Positions 16,595-24,463 of a stretch of DNA of 64,000 bases are shown in pieces. The stretch is from Clostridiales bacterium (GTDB lineage Bacteria > Bacillota > Clostridia > Christensenellales > Aristaeellaceae), in NCBI GenBank assembly GCA_015056055.1, contig SVHC01000007.1, positions 1 through 64,000 of the forward strand, given 5' to 3'. Each line of letters begins with the position of its first letter. The first letter of the stretch is position 1. The notes below the pieces were generated by a model. That model ran no database searches. It had not been told where the DNA came from and saw only the letters and a list, made by a program, of their open reading frames with translations. Made by a program: the position numbers and the translations under genes.

Positions 16595-17506
16595 CTATAA
16601 TTCCTCACTCAGTACCAGCGGCAGCGAGATCTGCCTGCATACCTTTTCGAAATATGCCTTTGACCGGCGGTTGCTTGCAATCAGCATATCAGGCTTGCCG
16701 TTTGCCAGCAGATAATCCACCAACGCGAGGCACATTTCATCCAGACTTCCGTCCGCACCGGAATGACGAAGCTCCTCCAGCACGCCTGCCTCGTTCATCA
16801 AAAGCAGCACAGCCGGGAAATACGGCGGCTCACCCTCCTGCGGCTGATCGGAAATGATCAGATCGCAGATAATTTTTGCGCCCTTATTGGTTTCCAGTCG
16901 TCTGAGCCGGGCAAAATTGATCTCGTCCAGCTCCGGCGCGCGTTCATAAGCATCGCCGTCAAGTTCCGGCCGCTTCTGAATTCCCCATTCAAATGCTTCG
17001 CCATCCCACGAAAGGGCGATCAATTCTCCCTTTTCGGGCGTTTCGACATCGTTTGCAGCGATTTCATTCGCCGCAAGCAGCGCGATGCGCATGTATTCCA
17101 GTTCCTTTTCATCCGCAATCGGCCAGGGCAGCCTGCGCTTTTCATGTCTGCGGAACCGCGGGAAAATCCCTTCCTGCAAACCCGCTTCCTGCGCCTGCTT
17201 CATTTCAGCTTCCATCAGTTCCTCAATTCCCGAAAAGGAGCACATCAGGCATTCCACGCCGGATGTTTTCTCGCCGGGCTTCTTCATTTTCTCGGCAACG
17301 AGCGTATTCAGTTTTTCCTCGCCCAGATACACGCTCAGCGTGCAGGGCACATCCCCGCCGCCGGTGCTCACGCAGTATCCGATCGCACCGTCGGCATATT
17401 TCACGGCAAACAGTCCTACCGCACTTCGCTTTTCCCACAACGCGCTTGCACGATATGAGCCCGCCGCTTCATACAGTTCGCGTTTTGGCACTGTTTTGTC
17501 CTCCAT
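16595..17506 (-). CDS. Hypothetical protein, possibly DUF6930/DUF7309-like
   Basis: 303 residues, acidic and soluble, without signal peptide or membrane span. The C-terminal half (PPYFPAVLLLMNEAG, then KPDMLIASNRRSKAYFEKVCRQISLPLVL) resembles the conserved repeats of proteins annotated DUF6930/DUF7309 in Bacillota; I recall the pattern but cannot verify it. No catalytic motif is evident. The start at 17506 has little ribosome-site support, so the true start could lie elsewhere. It stands alone between the GH38 terminator and a 1.3-kb repeat-filled gap. Confidence 0.65.
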   Translation of the reverse strand: MEDKTVPKRELYEAAGSYRASALWEKRSAVGLFAVKYADGAIGYCVSTGGGDVPCTLSVYLGEEKLNTLVAEKMKKPGEKTSGVECLMCSFSGIEELMEAEMKQAQEAGLQEGIFPRFRRHEKRRLPWPIADEKELEYMRIALLAANEIAANDVETPEKGELIALSWDGEAFEWGIQKRPELDGDAYERAPELDEINFARLRRLETNKGAKIICDLIISDQPQEGEPPYFPAVLLLMNEAGVLEELRHSGADGSLDEMCLALVDYLLANGKPDMLIASNRRSKAYFEKVCRQISLPLVLSEEL

Positions 17507-17807
17507 ATCAAAGGTGAATTTTTCACCGATTTAATCTATAATATATCATACCACTATTTTATATTTAACACAAGCATTTCTGAAAATTTCCTGCCTTATT
17601 TCTAGTTTTTGATCGAATTTTATATGCATATACTACATTTCATGTTTATAAACGATGTATCACATCGGCATAAACTCCAAATTTCCACTGGTTTCGTGAG
17701 CATTTGGGCAGGTTCACAATACACTCGAATGTAAAGCAAAAACAGTACATTTTACATTCGTAAGCCAACAGCAGAGTTCACCGCGTCCCTCCGCTGGTTT
17801 TTCGTTC

Positions 17808-17934
17808 CAAGAATACCGACGAATTCCTTTCTCCGCACTGGCCAGCACTGCGTTTGCCCGGTGTTCCGTGGCGGCACTCTAAGTTTGCCGCCACTTCAGC
17901 CTTCGGCCTCCGGAATCCGTCGGCCCGCGCGACG
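17808..17934. repeat. R2 module, 127-bp direct repeat, left copy
   Basis: Recurs at 18306-18432 with about three mismatches. It contains CCGCACTGGCCAGCACTGCG and a GGCGGCA...TTGCCGCC hairpin. Confidence 0.8.
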
Positions 17935-18279
17935 CCAAGCTCCCCTTGAATCAAGGGGAGGTGGCATCGAGGCCGTAGGCTGAAGCCCTGAGGACAGGAC
18001 GCAGTCCTCCGCAACCGTAGGCTGAGCAAAGCGAAGCTGGAACTCCGGGGACGCACGAAGCGCGCGCCCAGTGGGCGAAGCAGCGCGAAGTAAGTCCAAT
18101 GAGCAAGGGAGTACGTCAAGCGAAAGCGACGACGGATGACTATTGCGAATTGAGGGAATCAGGGCTCGGCCCTCCGCAGGAGTGGAACATTGCCTCACGA
18201 AGTGAAGGGCAATGCGAAGTAGCGCAACACTGTTCAAGCGCAGCGCAGAACAGTGCGGCGATGACGGAGGGGATTCACC
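17935..18279. repeat. R2/R3 mosaic between the 127-bp direct repeats
   Basis: Contains an R3-like hairpin (CTCCCCTTgaatcAAGGGGAG), then the R2 segment GCGCGCCCAGTGGGCGAAG...AAGTCCAATGAGCAAGG at about 18053-18112, which recurs in reverse at 41467-41518 and 50161-50217, then the palindromic pair AACACTGTTC / GAACAGTG at about 18228-18255. Confidence 0.6.
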
Positions 18280-18305
18280 TCGCCCGTCCGCTATTCTTGT
18301 CATTT

Positions 18306-18432
18306 CAAGAATACCGACGAATTCCTTTCTCCGCACTGGCCTGCACTGCGTTTGCCCAGTGTTCCGTGGCGGCACTCTAAGTTTGCCGCCACTTCAGCCT
18401 TCAGCCTCCGGAATCCGTCGGCCCGCGCGACG
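18306..18432. repeat. R2 module, 127-bp direct repeat, right copy
   Basis: Near-identical to 17808-17934. It is flanked by a 29-bp exact direct repeat (18280-18308 and 18444-18472) beginning TCGCCCGTCCGCTATTC, so this module itself looks like a unit inserted with, or bounded by, a short duplication. Confidence 0.8.
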
Positions 18433-18476
18433 TCTCGTTACACTCGCCCGTCCGCTATTCTTGTCATTTCAACGAA

Positions 18477-18511
18477 AAGGAGCACGGCAGTCTTATCGAC
18501 GCCATGCTCCT
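18477..18511 (+). terminator. Terminator hairpin, left copy of 35-bp duplication
   Basis: AAGGAGCA pairs with TGCTCCT around a 20-nt loop. The 35 bases are repeated exactly at 18755-18789, on the far side of R1-B. This copy lacks the T tract. Confidence 0.75.
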
Positions 18512-18754
18512 CAGATTTTCAAAAAACAATGGTCGGATTAGAGAAAAACACATTTAAATCCGCAGCGGCGGCATGTACGCCGCGAGGAGCGTATTTTTTC
18601 AGAGCATAGCCTGCGAAGCGGAGAAAAAATCGCTTCCTTGCAGATTTTACGTCCGGAATCCGAAGGGTTCCAGTAAAATCTGGTGAGGGTGGCAGTGGCG
18701 GGGGAGTTTACTTCCCCGTCCACAAGTCTGGCAAAAATACTTTTTTGACAGACT
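18512..18754 (+). repeat. R1-B, structured repeat flanked by 35-bp duplications
   Basis: 243 bp. The left end has TTCAAAAAAC and the right end CTTTTTTGACAGACT. The core from 18553 has the GCGGCG / CGCCGC hairpin, the CAGATTTTAC / GTAAAATCTG stem enclosing GGAATCC / GGGTTCC, the GGGGGAG / CTTCCCC hairpin and the AGTCTG / CAGACT end hairpin. Flanked on both sides by exact copies of a terminator. Confidence 0.9.
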
Positions 18755-18799
18755 AAGGAGCACGGCAGTCTTATCGACGCCATGCTCCTTTTGATTTTT
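18755..18799 (+). terminator. Terminator, right copy of 35-bp duplication with T tract
   Basis: Exact repeat of 18477-18511 followed by TTTGATTTTT, so this copy keeps the functional T tract. It lies just beyond the 3' end of the minus-strand dehydrogenase gene. Confidence 0.75.
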
Positions 18800-18832
18800 G
18801 AGAACTATTGTTTTTTTCCGCCGGTGGGCTGC

Positions 18833-19885
18833 TTACAGAACAACCTCATGTCCGGTACGGGCGGATTCATAGATACCGTCGAGAATGCGCATCAGTTCCA
18901 CGCCATCCTCAGCGGGATTGCGGCAGGGTTCTCCGGTCTTGATGCAGTGTACGAAATGGTCGATTTCGTTTTCAAACAGGCCGTCGAAGCTCAGCGCGGT
19001 AGGCTGAGAAAGCTGCACATTGGTCATATAGTCGTTCATCTCGGTATAGATGGACAGTTCGGGATCCAGCTTGCAGCCGCCCTTGGTGCCGAACAGCTCG
19101 ATATTGCCGACATCCTTTTCGATATTCAGGCAGAAGCTCGCCTCAACGGAGAGCACCGCGCCGCCTTCGAAGCGGATCATCGCAGTTGCCAGGTCTTCAA
19201 CATCGAAGATATCGTTGTTGGAAACGGTTGCGGAAAGATAGCCGGCCTTGGATTTGATATTCTTCCTGTCGCCCAGCTTCTTGAAAGTTGCACCGTATAC
19301 GCTTACAGGCTTTTTGTTGCCCATCAGATAGCGGCACAGGTCGATTACATGGACGCCCAGGTCGATCAGCGGACCGCCGCCCGAACGGGAGGAATCGCCG
19401 AACCAGCCGCCGGGGCAGCCCTTGCGGCGCAGATACTGAGCCTTTGCATAGTAGATTTCGCCGAGATAATCATTATCGATGAAATCCTTTACAACGGCGC
19501 AGTCGTTGCCGAAGCGGCGAACGAAACCGATCATCAGAAGCTTGCCGTTTTCCTCGGCGACCTTCTTCATTTCCTCGGCCTCTTCCTTGTTCATGGCCAT
19601 GGGCTTTTCGCACAGAACGTGCTTACCGGCCTTCAGAGCCGCGATTGCTGCCGGAGCATGCTCGCTGTTCCAGGTGCAAACGCTGACTGCGTCCAGCTCT
19701 TCCAGCTTGAGCATCTCGTTGTAATCGGTGTACAGGCGCTCTACACCGTATTCCTCGGCGCGGCGCTTGAGATTGGTTTCATTGATATCGCAAAGGGCGT
19801 AGATTTCCACATCGGGGTTTTTCTTATAGCCCGCAAGATGCACGCCGGAAATACCGCCGGTACCGATAATGCCAACTTTAATCAT
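18833..19885 (-). CDS. Gfo/Idh/MocA family oxidoreductase
   Basis: 350 residues. Rossmann motif GIIGTGGISG (residues 5-14), the active-site Lys in CEKPMAMN (about residue 93), and the C-terminal substrate domain with GGPLIDLGVHVIDLCRYLMG. It probably acts on a sugar or polyol with NAD(P). The gene lies 15 bases downstream of the FucU gene, suggesting a role in catabolism of fucose or a related deoxy or amino sugar. Paralogous, but not closely similar, to the dehydrogenase at 7 kb. Confidence 0.9.
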   Translation of the reverse strand: MIKVGIIGTGGISGVHLAGYKKNPDVEIYALCDINETNLKRRAEEYGVERLYTDYNEMLKLEELDAVSVCTWNSEHAPAAIAALKAGKHVLCEKPMAMNKEEAEEMKKVAEENGKLLMIGFVRRFGNDCAVVKDFIDNDYLGEIYYAKAQYLRRKGCPGGWFGDSSRSGGGPLIDLGVHVIDLCRYLMGNKKPVSVYGATFKKLGDRKNIKSKAGYLSATVSNNDIFDVEDLATAMIRFEGGAVLSVEASFCLNIEKDVGNIELFGTKGGCKLDPELSIYTEMNDYMTNVQLSQPTALSFDGLFENEIDHFVHCIKTGEPCRNPAEDGVELMRILDGIYESARTGHEVVL

Positions 19886-19900
19886 AAGGCTATATTCTCC

Positions 19901-20326
19901 TTACTTTACAACGCCCTTTTTGAGGATGATGTTTGCATACAGTGCGCTTTCACCGGTAGCAACGATGGCATAAGCCTTCTTTGCACGGTCGTAGAACTCA
20001 TAGCGCTCTACTTCCACAAACTTGTGGTCGCCTTCGCGGTCCTTAACGATCTTCTTGTACTCGGGCCAGATTTCGGGCTTATAGTCGTCGCCCGGGGTAA
20101 CCTGCATCAGCGAAACAGGTGCCTCAACATAGGTATCCAGCGGGAAAATCTGCAGAATAGCATCCAGAATTTCGCAAACACCGTGACCATCCAGTCTTAC
20201 AAGGCGCTGTGCGCAGCTTGCTGCGGGGAAGTTGCCGTCGCCGATAACGAGCTCATCGCCATGGCCCATTTCGCACAGAATCTTCAGAAGCTCGGGGGAC
20301 AGAACGGGAGAAATACCTTTCAGCAT
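19901..20326 (-). CDS. fucU: FucU/RbsD family sugar mutarotase
   Basis: 141 residues, preceded by AGGAGG. It matches the L-fucose mutarotase branch: MLKGISPVLSPELLKILCEMGHGDELVIGDGNFPA is condensed here as the MGHGDE block (His22 is the conserved base), DAILQIFPLD, and a C-terminal AIVATGESALYANIILKKG. It interconverts alpha and beta anomers of a sugar entering catabolism. First gene of the unit with the Gfo/Idh/MocA dehydrogenase. Confidence 0.92.
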   Translation of the reverse strand: MLKGISPVLSPELLKILCEMGHGDELVIGDGNFPAASCAQRLVRLDGHGVCEILDAILQIFPLDTYVEAPVSLMQVTPGDDYKPEIWPEYKKIVKDREGDHKFVEVERYEFYDRAKKAYAIVATGESALYANIILKKGVVK

Positions 20327-20373
20327 AAGTAAACGCCTCCTAATGCGTATTTTTTGAAATAACCATTGCTTTT

Positions 20374-20403
20374 AGTATACCATTTTGCCCTTCGATTCGT
20401 CAA
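20374..20403 (-). promoter_or_regulatory. Promoter of fucU operon
   Basis: Minus strand TTGACG (20403-20398), 18-bp spacer and TATACT (20379-20374), 48 bp before the fucU start. Confidence 0.7.
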
Positions 20404-20425
20404 TAGAGTTTCTTTTTCTCTGCCG

Positions 20426-20839
20426 TCACAGCACCATCACAAGCGTACCGCCCGTCAAAAGAAGCATACCGATAAGGGATTTCACCGTGAACTGCTCGTG
20501 CAGAAAAATAAAACCCAGAATAAGCGTAATGACCACGCTCATCTTGTCAACAGGAACGACCTTTGCCACATCACCCATCTGCAGCGCCTTATAGTAGCAC
20601 AGCCACGAAGCGCCCGTTGCAACGCCCGACAAAATCAGGAACATCCAGCTTTTGCGGCTGATTTCGGCAATTCCGCCCTGCGCACCCGTCAGAAACACCA
20701 TTCCCCATGCCATCACGACCACGACCATCGTGCGTATGGCAGTTGCCAGATTGGAATTGACTCCGTCAATACCGATTTTTGCCAGAATGGATGTCAGCGC
20801 CGCAAACACCGCCGAACCGATTGCAAATGCAAGCCACAT
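20426..20839 (-). CDS. EamA-domain small transporter
   Basis: 137 residues from the ATG at 20839, which has AAAGGAG eight bases upstream; a second ATG at 20857 with AGAGGT is possible. Four hydrophobic helices and the EamA signature regions (AALTSILAKIGI near the start, TGASWLCYYKALQMGDVAKVVPVDKMSVVIT, FLHEQFTVKSLIGMLLLTGGTLV). A half-length drug/metabolite exporter of this type is thought to work as a dimer. Substrate unknown. Confidence 0.88.
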   Translation of the reverse strand: MWLAFAIGSAVFAALTSILAKIGIDGVNSNLATAIRTMVVVVMAWGMVFLTGAQGGIAEISRKSWMFLILSGVATGASWLCYYKALQMGDVAKVVPVDKMSVVITLILGFIFLHEQFTVKSLIGMLLLTGGTLVMVL

Positions 20840-20927
20840 ACTTTTTGCTCCTTTCATTTTCCGTACCTCTCTTTTATCCTGCCAATTATTCCAATACTTT
20901 TATATACCCGCATCCAACACGGGCAAA

Positions 20928-21197
20928 TCACATTTCTTTTACCGCAGCCTCAATCGCATCGATATCCACGGTAAACCCCTTTTTCTCCAGCCGGGAGATA
21001 ACATACTCCAGCTTTTCCTCGCCTCTGCCCGCGCCGTAAATCTGCTCTGCGGCAAAAACCAGAGTTCGTGTAGCTGCGGCAAGCATATTCATGTTTTCCG
21101 CATCCACCTTCTTTTTGATCCAGGGAATCAGCCTGCCGGTAATCAGCGCGGCAAGCAGTGCAATCACCGCCTGAAACAGCGGTGTCAAATCGATCAT
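20928..21197 (-). CDS. Phage holin, LLH type
   Basis: 89 residues. One N-terminal transmembrane helix (about residues 5-25) is followed by a basic LIPWIKKKVD and a C-terminal amphipathic region. It resembles the LLH family of phage holins. It would make membrane lesions that let the endolysin reach the wall. Last gene of the phage cassette; good ribosome site (AGGAGG) at 21204-21209. Confidence 0.75.
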   Translation of the reverse strand: MIDLTPLFQAVIALLAALITGRLIPWIKKKVDAENMNMLAAATRTLVFAAEQIYGAGRGEEKLEYVISRLEKKGFTVDIDAIEAAVKEM

Positions 21198-21215
21198 AAT
21201 TCTTTCCTCCTTTGT

Positions 21216-21539
21216 TTATCCCAGTTTCCAGATTGCATTTACCGCCAGCCCGACAAGTCCGGTCACGATTGCGGTAATTGCAGCCGTCTTGATTTTGCCA
21301 AACTGTTCGGAAGGCTGTTTTTCCAGCGTCATCAGCCGTCTTTCATGCCCTTCGATCTGGCTGTCGTGCCGCTTGATCATTTCGCCCATCTGCACGGTCA
21401 ATTCGCGCACGCGGCGCATTTCGTCCTCGTTCCGGTCGATGCGTTCCTTATCGCGGCGAAACCGTTCATCGCACATAAGGGTACGCCCCTCGTACTGATC
21501 GCGCGAAACTTCACTCCTTAATGCTTCATTTTCCGGCAT
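21216..21539 (-). CDS. XhlA-like phage membrane protein
   Basis: 107 residues: a long charged coiled-coil-like region (about residues 25-80, DERFRRDKERIDRNEDEMRRV and on) followed by one C-terminal transmembrane helix (AITAIVTGLVGLAVNAIWKLG). This layout is that of XhlA, a haemolysin-like lysis accessory protein. It overlaps the endolysin gene by 14 bases. Confidence 0.78.
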   Translation of the reverse strand: MPENEALRSEVSRDQYEGRTLMCDERFRRDKERIDRNEDEMRRVRELTVQMGEMIKRHDSQIEGHERRLMTLEKQPSEQFGKIKTAAITAIVTGLVGLAVNAIWKLG

Positions 21540-22227
21540 AGCCCACCTCGTTTCGGAATTTTTCCATCCATCGCATCATTTTCTGCACAGCATTATCCGT
21601 TTCGGCGCCGTATTTGCCGTCCGCGCCGTATCTGGGCAGGCACTTTTCATCGAAGCACAAAAGTATTTTCTGCAGCCTTTCGACTTTCTCCTTCAGGATG
21701 TCGCTTTCATTGGATGCGTTTTCCCCTTCAATTTCTTTCTGCAGCCATCTGTGGCGGCCAAAGTGCGTCCATTCGCCTGCGGAAACCGGGGATTTTTCCA
21801 CGCCGTATCCGCTGCCGCGTGCCTCAATGATATTTCCGTCAGCAGCCACAAAGCCGATATGTATCATTTTTCCCTTTTCCTTGCGGAATGCAAAATCGCC
21901 GGGGCAGATATTCTTTTTTGCAATCTCCGTGCATCCGCCCCATATTCCGTCCGCGCTGGCGTCGCTTCCCGCCACACCCATCAGATTCTGGAAGAAATAC
22001 ATCGCCAGCCCCGAACAATCGAAGAAGGAAATATTTTCTCTGCCGATCTCCTTCTCCATTTTCTGATAGAATTTCCATGCGCGTCCGCTCATAATATTTG
22101 TTTTAGATCGAAAATTGATAAAGTCCCTCACATCGCCCACGCTGTCCGCTCTTTGTCCCTGCGCACCCCAGACGTACACGCCCTTTCCGACCTGATTTTC
22201 CAGATATTCCAGCCATTCTTTCAGCAT
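21526..22227 (-). CDS. NlpC/P60 phage endolysin
   Basis: 233 residues, started at the ATG at 22227 (AAGGAG upstream; an upstream TTG gives nine more residues). NlpC/P60 catalytic Cys71 in FFDCSGLAMYF and His123 in KMIHIGFV. The C-terminal 60 residues (CLPRYGADGKYGAETDNAVQKMM) look like a peptidoglycan-binding repeat. It would cleave stem peptides of the cell wall. It sits between tail-fibre genes and XhlA/holin genes, as in Bacillota siphophages. Confidence 0.85.
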   Translation of the reverse strand: MLKEWLEYLENQVGKGVYVWGAQGQRADSVGDVRDFINFRSKTNIMSGRAWKFYQKMEKEIGRENISFFDCSGLAMYFFQNLMGVAGSDASADGIWGGCTEIAKKNICPGDFAFRKEKGKMIHIGFVAADGNIIEARGSGYGVEKSPVSAGEWTHFGRHRWLQKEIEGENASNESDILKEKVERLQKILLCFDEKCLPRYGADGKYGAETDNAVQKMMRWMEKFRNEVGYAGK

Positions 22228-22294
22228 ATTTTTCTCCTTACTGTCTTTCTTCAAATCACCGTCATGTCACAATCCAATCTCATCCGGTTGGATA

Positions 22295-22489
22295 TTACTC
22301 CCGGCCCGCAATCTCTTTATCCATCGCGGTGGTATCGCCTTCCAGCAAAAGAACCGGAATGTCAAACAGTTGTGCCGGCACCTCCACGAGGTCAACGCCG
22401 TCTTTGCCGTCTTTACCCGGTGTGCCGACAATAGCAGGAATGTCAATCCACTGTCCGTCGGCTGTTTTTACGCTCAAAATTGCCGCCAT
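22295..22489 (-). CDS. Small phage tail-associated protein
   Basis: 64 residues with a short collagen-like GTPGKDGKDG stretch (about 23-32) followed by a hydrophobic LFDIPVLLLEG. No family recognised. It lies between the fibre and endolysin genes and shares collagen-like composition with the fibre. Confidence 0.65.
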   Translation of the reverse strand: MAAILSVKTADGQWIDIPAIVGTPGKDGKDGVDLVEVPAQLFDIPVLLLEGDTTAMDKEIAGRE

Positions 22490-22505
22490 TAGCCTACCCC
22501 CTCAA

Positions 22506-22688
22506 TCAGATTTCAACCCCGTACTTCGCAAGAATAGCAACAGTTTCTTCATCCAGCAGTTTTTTAAGCTGTCCGGGAGGAAGCTGCGCCAATTTCCAAG
22601 CAATGATCTGCATATCATTGGCTTGCTCGTCCGCTTTCGCACGGTGCATATTAAACGCAATAACGCGCTTTTTCCACGGATTATTCAT
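22506..22688 (-). CDS. Small phage protein
   Basis: 60 residues, basic N-terminus, helical and soluble. It overlaps the preceding gene by eight bases. Function unknown; its place downstream of a fibre gene is where small tail-assembly proteins are often found. Confidence 0.6.
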   Translation of the reverse strand: MNNPWKKRVIAFNMHRAKADEQANDMQIIAWKLAQLPPGQLKKLLDEETVAILAKYGVEI

Positions 22689-22878
22689 CTTCCGTCACCC
22701 CCGAAAGGAGAAGTTCCAATGCTTCTTTCAGATGGGCGTTATCAGCTTCAAGTGCGGCTATGCGTTCTTCTGCGGTTTGCTGTGCTTCTGGCATTTCGGC
22801 GGCCAATGCTTCCATTTCCGCTACTTCTTCCGCTGTCATTTCTCGCGTCACACCGTTAATGTTGATTTTCGGCATCAA
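22681..22878 (-). CDS. Small acidic phage protein
   Basis: 65 residues, strongly acidic. MPKININGVTREMT is followed by a predicted helical region rich in Glu and Ala (AEEVAEMEALAAEMPEAQQT). It resembles short proteins encoded after tail fibres in Bacillota phages. The start overlaps the fibre stop. Confidence 0.65.
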   Translation of the reverse strand: MMPKININGVTREMTAEEVAEMEALAAEMPEAQQTAEERIAALEADNAHLKEALELLLSGVTEDE

Positions 22879-24278
22879 ATACGCACCCCCCAGACGGTAA
22901 TCTTGGTTCCGGCGTCAAAGGTTATATTGTTGACTCTTACCCTTACTTTGTCGACGTATTTACAATCCATCGTGGTTGCTTCATTCGTGAATTGCACGAT
23001 GTTAATTAAATTAGCCGTTGCGCCATCCGCTGCACCGCCGTATGTGTACTCTGCCCATCTGCCATACCTTTGCATCACTTCTGCTTTCGATACTTTTGTA
23101 GAAGATGACTGCTTGATATTGGAAATATGGTGCTTGCTTATGCGCTGATTGCCATAGTATGTTTCAATATACCCAGTTCCTGCATCGGTGGACGCGGGCG
23201 TCTCAACCTTCACAAAAGCGGCTTTGAGCGCAAACACATTCGCAGCACTGTCCTCTGTGATGTCTACAGCACTTTCCCCGCCTTCAAGCGTTATAGTGTT
23301 AATGAGTTCATACACGCCGCTTTCCGAAAAACCATTCGCAAGCAGATTTGCAAACTCTTCTTCCGTACCTTCGTAGCCGCCGTCCACAGCATAGGCATAT
23401 GCGCTCTTACCGTCTTCGCCTGGCATTCCGTCTTTACCGTCTTTGCCCTTCAAGTCAGCGGAGGAAGTGCCGGAAGCGGAAGTAACGGTCAGCACAGTAC
23501 CGTCCCATGAATGCATGGTGGGCATGCCGTCTGCACCGTTCGCGCCGGGCGTACCGGGCGCGCCGTTCTTGCCATCTTTACCGTTCTGCACGTTCAGCAT
23601 AGTACCATCTGAAAAGATGACGGTGTTTGTCGAGCCAGAACCCGAACCCTGAATCACAGATTCAATCGTTATGGATGTACCATCTGAACCGGGGGCGCCG
23701 TTGTCACCCCTCTCGCCCTTATCTCCCTTTTCGCCTTTCTCGCCCTTTTCGCCGTCCCTGCCGTTAAACTTTCCGGCATCCACATCGTTTTTGAGCCGGG
23801 CAATATAATTTTCGCGCTCGGTTTCCGCCTCAACCCGTTCTGCCTCCGCATCCACGGCGGCCAGAATCGCCTCCGTTTTCGCGTTCACCGCTGCAAGATT
23901 TGCCTCGGCTGCAAGCAGTTCAGGCAGCATCACAGGTTCAATCTCGCTGTTTGTATCCAGCGATTCCCGCACCATCACAAAAAACAGTTCCGAGTTCCAC
24001 ACCATTTCGTCCCGGCAGAAAATCTCCAGCTGCGCCAGAAATTCCCCGGCGCGCACCGTAGCGCCCGCCTCCACCGTCCAATTCCATACATCGCCGTCTT
24101 TTTTCAGCGGCACCTTCACCGGAACCGGAAAGTCCATCTTCATATATGCAAGCTGTGAATCCGAAAGCTCCGGCAGTTCAAATTCCACCGTCCGGATTCC
24201 CGCGTCGCCCTTTGAGCCCAGCAGCACAATTCCATGCTTTACCCTGCGGTCCATCAGCTCGTATCGTGCTCTTTCCAT
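22875..24278 (-). CDS. BppU-type baseplate / collagen-like tail fibre protein
   Basis: 467 residues from the ATG at 24278 (GGAGGTG upstream). The N-terminal 120 residues resemble the BppU baseplate upper-protein domain (FELPELSDSQLAYMKMDFPV). A helical linker rich in Ala and Glu (about 120-165) follows, then three collagen-like Gly-x-y blocks (about 172-200 and 228-250, and near 290), alternating with short beta segments. The C-terminal 150 residues would be the receptor-binding tip. It should form a trimeric fibre for host recognition. First gene of the phage cassette; no transcription signal found upstream. Confidence 0.78.
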   Translation of the reverse strand: MERARYELMDRRVKHGIVLLGSKGDAGIRTVEFELPELSDSQLAYMKMDFPVPVKVPLKKDGDVWNWTVEAGATVRAGEFLAQLEIFCRDEMVWNSELFFVMVRESLDTNSEIEPVMLPELLAAEANLAAVNAKTEAILAAVDAEAERVEAETERENYIARLKNDVDAGKFNGRDGEKGEKGEKGDKGERGDNGAPGSDGTSITIESVIQGSGSGSTNTVIFSDGTMLNVQNGKDGKNGAPGTPGANGADGMPTMHSWDGTVLTVTSASGTSSADLKGKDGKDGMPGEDGKSAYAYAVDGGYEGTEEEFANLLANGFSESGVYELINTITLEGGESAVDITEDSAANVFALKAAFVKVETPASTDAGTGYIETYYGNQRISKHHISNIKQSSSTKVSKAEVMQRYGRWAEYTYGGAADGATANLINIVQFTNEATTMDCKYVDKVRVRVNNITFDAGTKITVWGVRI

Positions 24279-24408
24279 GCCTTCACCTCCATACAGTGAT
24301 TGTGATGGCATTATGCTAGCACATTGTTTTGCCCGATTTCTACCCGCGCGCCAACATTATTCCCCGCTGTTATCAGGCAGAGCATCTTCCGCAGCCGAAT
24401 AACAACAA

Positions 24409-24448
24409 ACACAGGCCCGGAACGCATTCATACGTTCCGGGCCTGTGT
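24409..24448 (-). terminator. Terminator of citrate synthase gene
   Basis: Perfect 16-bp stem, ACACAGGCCCGGAACG with CGTTCCGGGCCTGTGT, eight-base loop, followed on the minus strand by TTTGTTGTT. Confidence 0.8.
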
Positions 24449-24463
24449 ATTTCATCACAACTA

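Larger units (their letters stand above)
17507..18832. other. 1.3-kb gap filled with dispersed repeats
   Basis: No credible gene. 17507-17770 is AT-rich and should hold the promoter of the hypothetical gene to its left. From about 17780 the sequence is a mosaic of R2 modules, an R3-like hairpin near 17937-17978, and R1-B at 18512-18754. Open reading frames here are by-products of the repeats. Confidence 0.7.

Noticed and set aside
17778..18541. Several overlapping frames of 80-160 codons in the repeat-filled gap
   Set aside because: They are created by R2 and R3 repeats, which have few stops in several frames; translations are rich in Arg, Ser and Pro and match repeats elsewhere, not proteins.
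17507..18832. Insertion sequence remnant
   Set aside because: No transposase fragment or recognisable IS ends; content is explained by R1, R2 and R3 repeats.
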